The notes below the pieces were generated by a model. That model was not told the origin of the DNA, did no database searches, and saw only the letters and a program-made list of their open reading frames with translations. A stretch of 64,000 nt of DNA, taken from Myxocyprinus asiaticus. Taxonomy: Eukaryota > Chordata > Actinopteri > Cypriniformes > Catostomidae. Location: assembly GCF_019703515.2 (NCBI RefSeq), contig NC_059388.1, positions 1,997,501 through 2,061,500 on the forward strand, in the 5' to 3' direction. Position numbers and translations under genes: made by a program. Positions 33,416 through 44,283 of this stretch are shown here, in pieces (positions within the stretch are counted from its first letter, which is position 1; each line of letters starts with the position of its first letter).

Positions 33416-35098
33416 TTAAACAGTTATTTATCATCTTGTCATAATTATTATTATTATTTTTTCATAAAGGGCAACTTGACTGGTTGATTATTTTATAACT
33501 GAATTTTGCTTAACAAATAATGCCAGCGTTGATAACACCAGTGACAAATTCTCTTAAAAGATGATCTTTCTAATATGGTGTCAATTCCATCACAAAACAT
33601 ATACCACTAATCAGACAAAAATCAATAAATCATACCATTAAATATATTATATTAACTGGTATATTTCATATATATTTCAATAAATATCTTTAACATGAAC
33701 TAAATAGTTTACCACCGATGACATATTTAAACGAATCATGTGAAAACATTAGAGTTAAAATGTCAAATATCTCTTTGGGCAGACTCTTCTTTATCTGAAC
33801 TTTGAAACTGGGAGTTCTTTCACACAAGCTGAATTGACTTGCGCTGTATCAAACTAAGACAAAGAAACTTCGGCATTCACCGATCTGAGAGATGAGCTGT
33901 ATCTGCTTTAGAAGTGGACACCTTCACCTAAACACGCAGGAGTACCTACGTGCTCACAATGGATTCCATCTTCCCTCTAAGCTCACTGTTCAGTTTAAGA
34001 GAAAAGTGAGATTAGCCTCACTTATTAAAAGTACAGAGCCGAAGTTAAACTTTGGACCCAATCGATGCGAAAAATAAAAATAAAAAGTCACGATTTGCAT
34101 TCATATCAGAATTAAATGGTCTGTTCAGCTGCCGTGTTTGATTACTCTGAAACAAAGAGACCTCAGCGTCCTTCACTGAGAGATTGAAACAAAGCTCTGT
34201 ATAGTATCAGCGTTGGTTGGGCACGCGTTGACAATGCTTACATTTTGTTCCCCTTTTACATGGAAAGGCAGTGGGTAATAGAACATTGCGAAGGGCACAC
34301 TACAACAACGAAGAAGAAAACATAAATCCCAAATGATCAAACGTGAGTAGAAAGATAGGTTTGGCTTCTGAACGTGGTTTCAACTCTAGGTACGACACAT
34401 CAGCGACCATCGAGCTAAGACACATAAAAGAGGCGCCTTATAGTCTCAGTGTTTCATGTGGACACATTCACCACAACATGCCAGAGTACGTGCTGGCAAT
34501 GGATTCAGTTTTCTCTCCAAGCCTACTGATGTTACATTTGAGAGAAATGTAAGTTAAGCCCCACTAATTTTAAAGTACAGAGACAAAATAAAACAATGGG
34601 CCCAAATGGATCCGAAAAAGCCATGATTTGTGTTCTTATGTGAATAAAATAGTCAGTTCAGCCGCCGCATTTGATTACGCTGACACAGAGAGACCTCGGG
34701 GTCCTTCATCGAGACACTGGGTGTGGGTGGGGACGTGTTGACAATGTTTATACGTCTTACCCCTTACCCCTTTTACATGGAAAGGGAATGGTAACAGAAC
34801 GTAGTGGAGTGCATTCTTCTGCATGACAACACCAAGGACAAATAATGAATCCCAAATGTTCAAATTTGAGTAGAAAGATCTGATTGGCCTCTGCACTCCA
34901 GCGGCCTTCGTGCTGAGAGATAGACATCAAGTGATGTATCATTTGAGCATTTGTTGGGGAACAATGCTTTGCTTGTTACGCTGAAAAGTGTTGCATACTG
35001 ACATGAATTGCTTCGAGGAGTGGCATGGTCCATTTTGTTTGGTCCTGCACTGGTCAAACCGTCTATGTCTGCTTGTTTGTTTGTGACCTTTGACGCGC
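33416..35098 (+). repeat. Array spacer before U2 gene 3
   Basis: This is the continuation of the spacer interrupted by the Harbinger element, parallel to 12440-14020. It carries the second exon-like subrepeat (about 33935-34010, frame decayed), the third (34343-34552, open frame ending before GTAAGT) and the U2 upstream block (34680-35095). AT-rich between these. No protein gene is supported. Confidence 0.8.
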
Positions 35099-35109
35099 TC
35101 ACCATGACC
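35099..35109 (+). promoter_or_regulatory. U2 gene 3 PSE
   Basis: TCACCATGACC lies at about -57 to -47 from the U2 start at 35156. It is the same element as at 2519 with one base changed. Confidence 0.75.
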
Positions 35110-35155
35110 TCATCTCGCTTTGCCATTTCAAGTCCTCTCATGGCGTGACTACGGC

Positions 35156-35186
35156 ATTGCTTCTCAGTCTTTTGGCTAAGATCAAG
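35156..35186 (+). ncRNA. U2 snRNA gene 3, 5' half (interrupted)
   Basis: ATTGCTTCTCAGTCTTTTGG and the following CTAAGATCAAG match the U2 5' end with few changes. The match fades at the branch-point recognition sequence, where Keno-3 begins. The matching 3' half starts at 40072. With its PSE kept, this is the best preserved U2 5' half and promoter in the window. Confidence 0.92.
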
Positions 35187-35216
35187 AGTGGGTCTTTGAT
35201 CAAAAGAGAAGAGAGC

Positions 35217-36520
35217 ATGGTGGGATCATCTGCACCCTCAGTGCCAAGAGCTGGCCGGAGAAATACTTTGCAATTCCAGTTGAAAGAACCAGGAGCAAAC
35301 ATGATTGAGAGAAAAGTTTTTGCCAGGTCAGTGTTGTTCCAGGAGCTCAAGATGAAGGTGGAGGATGTGTTCTGTTTACAAACAAACAGGCAAAAAAAAT
35401 GTTATGATGTAACCTTGAATACTGGGGAACTGTTTAAAACTGCAATGGAGAATTTTGCCAAGTGTGATAAAGTAGGCCTGATGGCGAAGTTCAATGTGAA
35501 AAGTTTGGACAGACATAATTTTAGAGTGATTACACTCCATATTTACAACCCCTATGTAACAGAGGAAGCACTGATTGCCTTTGTTAAAATATGCAGAGGT
35601 ACTCACATCAGCCCAGTATATAAGAGACAGTGTGGGGCTATGGACAGGGAAGAGACAATTTCAGGTCCTTTTAAAGGCCGAAGAGGGAGGATTTGAGGGA
35701 TTAATTGACCCACCTGCATTTTTCAACATCGGAGTGGACAATGGTTTTTAGTTCTACTCCAGGCAGCCACCATTTTGCAGAAGGTGCAAGAGGTATAGGC
35801 ATGGGGATGGGAAGTGCGGGGAGGAGAGATGTCGCCGTTGCGCTCAGATTGGCCACATGGCAAAAGATTGCAATGTTCCAAAAGCCTGTAACCTTTGTGG
35901 GTCGCTAGAACACCTTGTAAAAGAATGTTTTCCAAGGGCAAGATCATACTAGGAAGTGGTGATAGGAGAGAAAGAGGATGTAGTTGCAACGGAGTGTGTG
36001 GAGGCTTTGCCCGAAGTAAGATATAATAAGAACTTACTCAAGAAACGGGGAATCTGGGGAGGGGCAGAAAATGAGGGGAGATGAGAAGGGGGAGATGGAG
36101 AAGATGGAGGAAGTGAGCTGTCTGGATTACAGCGAGACAATGGAGGAAGTGGAGGATGCTGAGGAGCCTAAAGGGGATCTTGAGGGAAATAAGGTACAAG
36201 AAACGAAGAGGGATGAAGGCAGAATGGAAGAGGAGGCCCAAATTGAGTTTGTAGGGCCCTCAGAGGGGAAGCAGCTGATCAAGAAAGCTGATAAGAATAG
36301 GGGGAGGTCAAGCAAGAAAGTGAGGGTGGAGGAGGATTTGAAGTCTCTTTTCGGAAGAGTTGTTGTCAACAGACATCCAGGAAAGCCTAAGGATGGACAA
36401 TGCAAACATCTTGCTACAATTATCGAAGGGGTGGGAAAAGAGGGAACAGGGGAAGTACGAAGAGGAGCCAATGAGCTTAGATGGACCATCGATAGTGTGT
36501 TCGGAACTGATGGAGAGTGA
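35217..36520 (+). pseudogene. Keno-3 ORF1 (gag-like, CCHC knuckles)
   Basis: ATG at 35217 lies only about 30 bases after the U2 junction. The first frame (to 35696) gives the N-terminal domain, including FRVITLHIYNPYVTEEALIAF. After a frameshift, about 35760-35950 encodes zinc knuckles CRRCAQIGHMAKDC and CNLCGSLEHLVKEC, preceded by a degenerate one (CRRCKRYRHGDGKC). Another frame (36071-36520) is a Glu/Lys-rich tail. The order matches Keno-1 ORF1 despite low sequence similarity. Confidence 0.8.
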
Positions 36521-36603
36521 GAGTGAAACTATGACGCAAGAGGGGAAAGAGAATAAGGGGGTATTTTGGGGAAAATAGAAAGGGGTAATTATGGAAGAAA
36601 TAC

Positions 36604-39600
36604 ATGCTGGACAAGGTATTGACTGTGGGAACGATTAATGTAAGGGGACTGAGGAACACTGTAAAGAGAAGAGCTGTTTTTTCTTTTTTGCATGAATGTA
36701 AGTGTACTTTTTATTTATTGCAAGAAGTTCATTTAAAAAGGAAACTGTTTAGTGAGAAATGGGGATGGGCAGGGCAATATGGAGTGTGTGTGTGTGTGGG
36801 AGGGGGTTTCTTCCGGGGTTGGGATGTTATTTGGAGAAAGAGGAATACAAATGGGAAGACAATTTACTATTGCTCAAGGAAGGGCCATTGGGGGGGGGGT
36901 GTAGAATATAGGGTGATTACAGTTCAAGCTCCACAAAAGGTGGAAGAAACGAGGGAATTATTTCAGGAATTAGGGGTTGTATGTGCTACAAATAAGCACA
37001 TTATATTGGGGGGGGGGGGGATTTTAACATACAATTAGGGGATAGAGGGGATAGTAGTGCAAGAGTACTGGAAGAAATGGTTTCGGGACACCACCTGGAG
37101 GATGAAGGACAAAGTGTGGCTCCAAGAGCTGTGTTGCCAACATGGAGAAATTCCAGAAGGGTGGAGCAAAGATTAGATTATATTTTTTCTTCTCAAAATG
37201 TATTGAGGTTGAAAGGGGTGCAGTGAGGCCTGTATTTTTTTCCGATCATGATATGGTGTATTTTGTTTTCAGGAATAGTGGGAGTTTTGGGAAGGGATAT
37301 TAGAGTATGAACACACAAGTGTTAGGGGAGAAAGAATTTTGTAAAGGATATGCAGAATTCTTTAAGGGGCTGGAAAGTTTGAGACCATTTTGGGATGATA
37401 TAGTGGGGTGGTGGGAGATGGTAAAGGAGCATTCAAAAACATGGACAGTAGGTTATTGTAAGAGGAGAGCTAAGAGGAGGATGAGGGAGGTGAGAAGACT
37501 TCAGAGGGAGCTAGAGCTGAAATATGAAGAGTATAATGTGGGGGGTACATTTGTATGGGTATGTTTCATTAAAAAAAACTAAAAGAGATATATGAGAGAA
37601 GGGCTAAGGGGTTTTTGGAATTTAGAGAGGAAGGGGAAGGATGTACAGCCTCTCTCTTTAAATCGGTTAGGGAGGGTAAGGGGAGGCAAATAATTGTAGA
37701 GTTGAAGGATGGGGAGGGAGGGGTAAAGACAGAAGCAGGGGATATCGTTGAGTGGGTGTCAGAGTATTATGGGGAATTCTTCAGAGCATGAGAGATCACA
37801 TAAGGAATGAGTGAAAGGTTTGTAAACATTTTAACTAGCACAGTCCCTGGGGAGATTGGAAGAGAATTAACAGCCCCAGTCACACAAGAGGAGGTGGAGG
37901 GAGTTTTGAGGAGGAAGCAGCAAAGAAGGGTATCAGGGATTGATGGGTTGCCAGTGCAGTTCTACATTAAGTTTTGGGATCTTTTGGGACCCCACTTGGT
38001 GGAGATAGTTAAAGCTGTATTGAGAAAGACGTATGTAGGGGACTCAATGGCAACAGGCCAACATTAACTCTTTTGTATAAGAAAGGGGAGAAGTCGGACA
38101 TCACAAATTATAGGCCACACACAATGCTCTCTGTGGACTGTATCTTAGTTGCAAAATTGTTGGCGGATAGGCTGAAGAAAGCACTTCCTTATGTAGTGCA
38201 GGTGGATCAAACATGTGGGGTAGAGGGACGTTTATTAAATGGAATTTATGATTGATTAGGGATGTGATAGCGTGGGCAGAAGATAGGAACCTGCCCTTAA
38301 TGTTGGTGAATTTAGATCAGGCAAAGGCTCTTGTTAGGGTAAGTAGAGAGTTCCTATTCAAAGTGATGGGGAAAATGGGATTAGGTGAAGGCTTTATAGG
38401 ATGGGTAAGGGCATTGTATGAAGGCTCAAAGTGCATGGTTAAAGTAAACAGGAAAATGGGACAACCTTTTGAGTTAAGAGAGGGGGTGAGACAGGGGTGC
38501 CCCCTATCTCCTTTACTTTTTGTGCTTTACATGGAGCCAGTAGCTGAAGCAATCAGAAGAGATACGAGGATAAGTGGGTTTTTAATACCAGGGGCAAATG
38601 AAGCAGTGATAAAACTGTCACAGTATGCGGATGATACCACGTTATTATTAACGTCAGACAGATGTCTGCAGAGAGCATTGTGCATTTTAAGGAGTTCTCT
38701 TTAGCATTGGGTGCTGTGTTAATAGTTATGAAGTCATCAGTTATATTTTTTGGCAGTATGAAATGTAGGCAAAATGGGCCAGAGGGATTGCAAATGTGTA
38801 AAGGCCCTTTAAAAATATTGGGGGTTTCTTTTCAGGTGACAAGTACAGCTATGGTGAATTGGACAGAGCGTATAATGGCAGTCCAAAGGAGATTTGAAAG
38901 GGGCGTAGGATGACATTAAGTGGGAAAGAGCTGGTTCTTAAGATGGAAGTGCTCCTGTTGCTTTACCTGCAAGTATGAGGAGGGCAGTGATAAAGCTAGT
39001 TTTTGAGTTTATATGGGGGAAGATATGAATATGTGAAAAAAGCAGAAATGTATAATACATTAAGTAGAGGAGGTCATGATGTGCTGCATATACCTCTGAA
39101 ACTGGATTGCATGTTTTTTCTTCTTTATTGTCCCAATTGGCTAAGCCTATATAGCACCCGTCAGGGTTTTTTTGAGACTCTTTTTCTCGTATCAGGGTAC
39201 ATAATGAATTGGAATAATGCAGGACCAAGGGTTGAGGAACAGCCATGGTACTTTAGACATGCAACTGTGTGGCTCAAGAAACATGCTGAGGGGAAAGAGA
39301 GGGAGGCAAGTCTAAGTGGGAGAGAGTTATATAGGAGAGTAAGAGGCAGTGTTTCTGGTGAGGTTAAGGTGGGCGTCCCACAAGGAATCTGGAAGGATAT
39401 CCAACCGAAGGGGTTTAATAATGGCCTCAAAGACCTGAATTGGTTAGTTTATCTAGGGTGACTGCCAGTGAAGGATGTGATGTATAGGCATGGGTTGTCA
39501 AAGGATAACAGGTGTCCACAGGACAAATGTTTTCAAGTAGAGTCAGTTAGACATGTATATTGGGAATGTCACAAAGCACAGAAGGTGTGGGGAAAACTGA

Positions 39601-39896
39601 AAGATGAGCTAGGGACAGTTACAGACAGGTTTTCCATGACCGAGGAGGAAGTAATCAAAGGAGTGGGTTTGGGGGAAAAGGGGAAGCAAAAGGCCTTTTT
39701 AAAGTGGTTGATTATAAGTTTGTGTAAAAAGGGGATCTGGGAGGAAAGACAGGCAGTCACAAAGGGTAAAAATGGAGTAGCGGCATATGGGATTATTTAC
39801 AATGTAATGGGGGAGATAAGGGGAAGGATAAGATGGGATATCCAAAAATGGGACAAACATGCAGCTAAAGAGAGATGGAAGTACTTAGTTAAATAA
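36604..39896 (+). pseudogene. Keno-3 ORF2 (EN + RT), frameshifted
   Basis: EN starts at ATG 36604 (VGTINVRGLRNTVKR; LLQEVHLKR) and breaks in a G-run near 37010 just before the GDFN-like segment. RLDYIFSS and an SDHDMV-like region follow. RT (37807-38913) has GIDGLPVQFYIKFWD, LLYKKGEKSDITNYRP, VNLDQAKA (family LDQEKAF), RQGCPLSPLL and YADD at 38624-38635. The C-terminal part (39468-39896) has CPQDKC...HVYWEC. Shifts occur near 37010, 38067, 38250, 38700 and 39460. Dead copy. Confidence 0.86.
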
Positions 39897-40071
39897 CTGG
39901 ATGTTTAAAAAAATTTTTTTTTTTTTTTTTTGGTTTGATTAAGTATAATATGAGGACTATAATAATGTATTTGGGAAAGAGTTTACATTGTAAGAGAATC
40001 CAAGTTGTCTTGGTAAAGATGTAAATTAATTAAAAAAAAATCTGTTTTTAAATAAAATAAAATAAAAAAAA

Positions 40072-40223
40072 TCTGTTCTTATCAGTTTAACATCTGATAC
40101 GTCCCCTATCCGGGGACCATATATTAATAGATTTTTGGGCCTGGGAGATGGAAGCGGGGCTTACTCCGTCCACTCCACGTATCGACTTGGTATTGCAGTT
40201 TCTCCAGGCACGGTGCGCTCCCC
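40072..40223 (+). ncRNA. U2 snRNA gene 3, 3' half (interrupted)
   Basis: The sequence starts TCTGTTCTTATCAG directly after the Keno-3 A-rich tail and runs to the U2 3' end (152 nt), with the stem IIa and stem-loop III regions well kept. A partial echo, AAATCTGTTTTTAAAT, lies 30 bases upstream (40039-40054) inside the element tail. Confidence 0.93.
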
Positions 40224-40240
40224 TTTCGGGGGATCAAAAT

Positions 40241-40259
40241 GTTTTATGGAAAGCAGGGA
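40241..40259 (+). terminator. snRNA 3' box of U2 gene 3
   Basis: GTTTTATGGAAAGCAGGGA lies about 18 nt after the U2 3' end and fits the 3' box consensus seen in genes 1 and 2. Confidence 0.68.
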
Positions 40260-40735
40260 TCTTTGTTTACCAAGAAAAAAAAGCATTGAGAGCGGGCAGG
40301 CAAATGAGTAAACTTTACTTTAGCTCTCGTTCAGGCGTGTTTTTGCGTACCTGTGAACGGACCGCCGACTCGTCGGCCATGAGCGAATGGTATAGTGGTG
40401 CTGTCGCTCACTCCTGAGACCACAAACAGTCACAAGGCAGAAAACTAATCCACAGATTGGTAGCCTTAAAAGTTGGAATTTAAAGTTGGTGTACACTCGT
40501 CGGAATGAAGGGGAGTATGGTCTCTGAGTAATACAAGACTTCACATAGAGAGGGTGAGATTCATCATGGCGGCACCCAGTCACTAAGAGAATTATTACTC
40601 ATACCAACTGTACAAACAACATTTTTGACTATTACCAAATAATACTTACGACAACCACAGGAACATACCCTTTGTATACTGGAGGAATTAACTGACCTAG
40701 AAGCATACATCGGTAACTACTACAACCACTACAAA

Positions 40736-41400
40736 ATGGATAAAACTAACATCACAACTCAGCAAAATACTCCGAAACCAAACAAACAGAAAAAGACATC
40801 ATCTACCGACACAAACAATCTACAGTCTACAGAAATCGAGGACAGTGTACTTACTTCCATTAACAACAAACTAGAGTTAATGGTCACACTACACAACGAA
40901 ATAAGAGAGCTTCGGTCAAGCCTGGAATTCACCTACAATCACATTGGAAAACTAGAACAGTCCAACAACTCCCTTCAAGCAACTGTTAAAACATTCAGTG
41001 AAAAAATGGACTTGGTCATAAAAGAAAACAAAACAAACAATGAAAGAAAGAAACCATATTGGACATTCAAACTAGAAGCATGCGTGATAACCTGATTTTT
41101 TACAGCATTCCTGAAAATCCAGCTGATAACCCCGAAGACTCAACTCAAACTCCCACCGGACACTGTAAACCAAATCACCTTTCACAGAGTCCATCGTCTC
41201 TGATTACGTTCAAATAAAACACCTCGTCCCATCATCATTAAACTGAAACATTACAAACACAAAGAGCTTACAAAGAGTAAAGGCAAAGAATTAAAAGGCA
41301 CGAACTACGGACTGAATGACCAATTTCCACATGAAATAAATGAGTCCTTTAAAAGTCCTTTACCCCATCATGAAACGACACAGACAAAACAATAAACGTG
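40736..41400 (+). pseudogene. L1-type ORF1 (coiled-coil RNA-binding protein), broken
   Basis: ATG at 40736 opens a 119-residue frame: a polar Lys/Thr/Gln-rich head, then heptad-like coiled coil (LTSINNKLELMVTLHNEIRELRSSLEF...LEQSNNSLQATVKTF). A frameshift near 41060 moves to MRDNLIFYSIPENPAD, the start of the L1 ORF1 RRM-like domain. Decayed after that. Confidence 0.72.
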
Positions 41401-41762
41401 CAAATATAATTGTGGATAAGCTATACATCAAAGGACAGCTCTACCGCGATGCCAACATCACTCCATGGCTCTAATAATTCACCATGCTACATCAAACAAT
41501 CAGTGACTGTCATATTATACATTAAAACAAAACACCCTCACCCCTCTTTAAACAAATTCCTGTCATGGATCTTATCCCATACGGTGATCCTCAACCAATC
41601 CCTATCTGTTCTGCCTTACTGTATTGTATCTGTTTGTTTGTATGTCTAATTTTATACCCCACACATGGTCACACATTGATACATGGGTTACACACACCAT
41701 CTCTATCCAGACGACTCGTATTTCTCTAAACATGTATGTAAGACAATTAATAAATACTAATG

Positions 41763-42945
41763 CAGAAGCTTAAATTGGTATCATGGAAGGTGCATGGCTT
41801 TCGGACCCAGGCAAAAAGGACTACAATAATTAACCACCTGATGAAATTGGGGGCAGATATTTGCTTCTTACAGGAAACACACATCTCAAACTCAGAACTT
41901 GAAAATTTTAAAATTTAAACAATTCCACCTTATATACTCATCAACATATAATAGCAAACAAAGAGGAGTTTCAATATGAATAAATAAAAATATTAATACA
42001 ACCATCACTGATCCAGATGGAAGATTTGTTATTATCAATGTATCCATTAACCACACAATATACACACACTAGCTATATTTATGGGCCAAACAATGATGAT
42101 CCATCCTTTTTTCATAATTTCTTTTCATTCTTTTCACTACATGACACAAATAATATTATTATTGCTGGAGACTTCAATACTATCATTAACCCACAAATGG
42201 ACCGATCAAATATATCCAATTTTTCAAGAAATTAGCATTTACAATACATGACTCATTATGGACTTGGCGATTGTTGGAGAATGAATAACCCTTCACTTAG
42301 AGAATATACTTCTCTTCTTCTCACCAATTCTTTTCTCAAATTGACCTTCTCATCAGTAAATCACTCACCCAACATGTAACAGAGATTACAATTCACCCAA
42401 TCATAATCAGCGATCAGGCTCCCATCTCTCTCACACTAAACACTCAACCTTTTGTTAAGCTCCACAACAGATGGCGCTTCAATACCTCATTACTTCATGA
42501 CCCAGATTTTGACAGTTTTATTAAGAAAGAGTGGACATTTTTTCTGGAAATGAACGACTCCCCAGCGGCCACGTCATTTAAAAATATTACAATCGCTTCA
42601 ACTCTGAAAGTAAACAGAATTAATAAATCACCAATAACTCCATGTAGATACACATATAGAAGTCAATAATCTTCTAACCAAATATAAAAACCCATTCCTC
42701 ATCTCTCTAACATCGCCAAGAAAATAATTCTGTTAAACTGGAAATAAAAAAAATCTATACATATCAATCATGGATCAATCTTCTTACAGAATACATCACA
42801 TTAGAAAAAATAACATTCACCCACAAGAAGAATATATTTACATTTAATGACATCTGGAACCCATTTTTAATTTATTGGAACCAGACCCACGCACTCTCTC
42901 AATCATATCTCTACAAACTTATAAGAAAAGGGAAAGGATAAAAAT
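41763..42945 (+). pseudogene. L1-type ORF2: EN kept in pieces, RT deleted
   Basis: EN motifs are present across frames: LKLVSWKVHGF, DICFLQETHISNSE, SYIYGPNNDDPSFF and IIIAGDFNTIINP (about 42155-42200), then ISDQAPISLTL. The linker (NRWRFNTSLLHDPDF...KKEWTFF) follows. From about 42620 the sequence is degenerate and then reads like the very end of ORF2 (TFNDIWNPF, LIYWNQTHAL). No RT active site is present, which is consistent with an internal deletion. Confidence 0.72.
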
Positions 42946-44119
42946 ATTTAATAATATTTATATATTTGTGTTTTTATCTGAATATTTGCATATACATGTT
43001 GATATTATATATTGTTCATATTATTATTATTTATAACACTTTTTATGTTATATTTATAACCTATTAATATATAATAATAGATAATGTTTATTTCCTATTA
43101 CTACACTTATTACATGTGATTATTAATATTAGATTCTGTTTATCTATAAAACTACAGACTTATGTCCCGTCCCTTTTTTTTTTTTTTCTCACAGAGTACG
43201 TTATTTAAATAATTGAATAATTGTGGGATAAGGATCCGGACTGCACCATGGGATTTTCACGAGTGGTCAGTTTGGACGGACTGAGCCAGAGGTCCCTGAT
43301 GCACACAGTGAGACAGTGACTACAGTAACTCCCTGGTGGGCTGGCTCCCCCCATGAGGTTTGGAAGGAGTCTTGGAGGGGACTGTGTGGTGGATCAGTTC
43401 TCCTGATTCGGACAGCAGGATATTGACTACACTGACTCCCTAGTGGGCTGGCTCCACCCTTGGGGCTTGGGAGAGGTTTTTGAAAGAGATTGTCCAGTAG
43501 GTTGGCCCTCCCCGGTGGGGTTTGAAGGCGACCTGCAGGCCACATGCATGCTGGTCTCGGTCATGAAGATGCATAAGAGTGCTGGGTCCTGGCTGGGGGT
43601 GCCCTACTGTCCTACTCTGATTCCCCCCGAATGGTGGCCCATCCCCGTATCTCCTCAGTATGCCTCACTTTATTTTTTTATATATTTTATTTTTCTCCCC
43701 CCCCCATTTTTTGTTCGTAGTTTATTATATTATATATACACATAATTGTTCTTTTTTTCTCCCCACTCTACTCTTTATTCCACAGCTTGCCTTACATTTA
43801 TATTTACATACATACTGAATAGAGATGTACACACGCACAACACAGCCTCACACCTACACTTCACATAATCACATGCAAAACCTGTTTTGTTTGTTTTTGG
43901 TTTATTGTTTTGTTTGTACTGTATTTATGTTGTTGTATTCCCATATTTCGTTCTAATAAAAAAAAAAAAGAAAAAAATGAATGTTGGTGTACATGCCTGT
44001 CTAATTGCAAAGCGCAGTCACGTACTGGGAGTTGTAGATCATTTGTTTGTATATGACGTCAACGTTGGTATGAATGGTAAAGAGGAGAATGGGCCCTCTG
44101 CCCTGAAGCCTGTGCAATT

Positions 44120-44283
44120 ATACTTACCTGGTAGGGGAGACACTATGATCATGAAGTTGGTTCACCCAGGGCGAGGCTCGGCCATTGCACTTCGGCTGTG
44201 CTGACCCCTGTGAATTCCCCAAATGTGGGAATCTCAAATGCATAATTTCTGGTAGTGGGGGACTGCGTCCACACTCTCCCCTG
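44120..44283 (+). ncRNA. U1 snRNA gene, full length
   Basis: Exactly 164 nt. It has the 5' end ATACTTACCTGG, stem-loop I (GATCATGAAG), stem-loop II (CCATTGCACTTCGGCTGTGC), stem-loop III, Sm site AATTTCTGG and stem-loop IV closing with CTCCCCTG. A PSE-like GTCAACGTTGGTATGAATGG is at 44058-44077. There are a few changes near stem III/Sm (CTCAAATGC where CTCGACTGC is usual), so this may be a divergent or ageing copy. An A-rich AAAAAAAAGAAAG follows within 15 nt and could act as a weak 3' box. Confidence 0.94.

Larger units (their letters stand above)
35187..40071 (+). mobile_element. Keno-3: U2-specific LINE of a second family
   Basis: A 4.9-kb two-ORF non-LTR retrotransposon fills the same U2 position as Keno-1 and Keno-2 but is of a different, purine-rich family with only remote protein similarity. 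Its order is ORF1 (35217 to about 36520), ORF2 EN (36604-37300), linker, RT (37807-38913), C-terminal zinc-finger-like region (to 39896) and a short A-rich 3' UTR, ending directly before U2 TCTGTTC. All coding parts contain frameshifts. No later large insertion is present, so it may be younger than Keno-1 and Keno-2. Confidence 0.87.
40497..43982 (+). mobile_element. L1/Tx1-type LINE, internally deleted, in the U2-U1 spacer
   Basis: Flanked by an 11-bp direct repeat GTTGGTGTACA (40486-40496 and 43983-43993). The spacer after U2 gene 2 shows the undisturbed site (GTTGATGTACATGCC). The order is 5' UTR, ORF1 start (40736), EN (from about 41763), the EN-RT linker, a jump to the ORF2 end (about 42770-42940), then a long 3' UTR (42950-43960) with AATAAA and an A-rich tail. 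The RT core is missing. The 3' UTR holds a short tandem repeat (CTCCCTGGTGGGCTGGCTCC at 43330 and a related copy at 43434). Confidence 0.85.

Noticed and set aside
35145..35216. Apparent ORF running from the U2 region in frame into Keno-3 ORF1
   Set aside because: It starts with a GTG codon in non-coding U2 flank and is open over only about 70 bases, which is expected by chance. The family start is the ATG at 35217.
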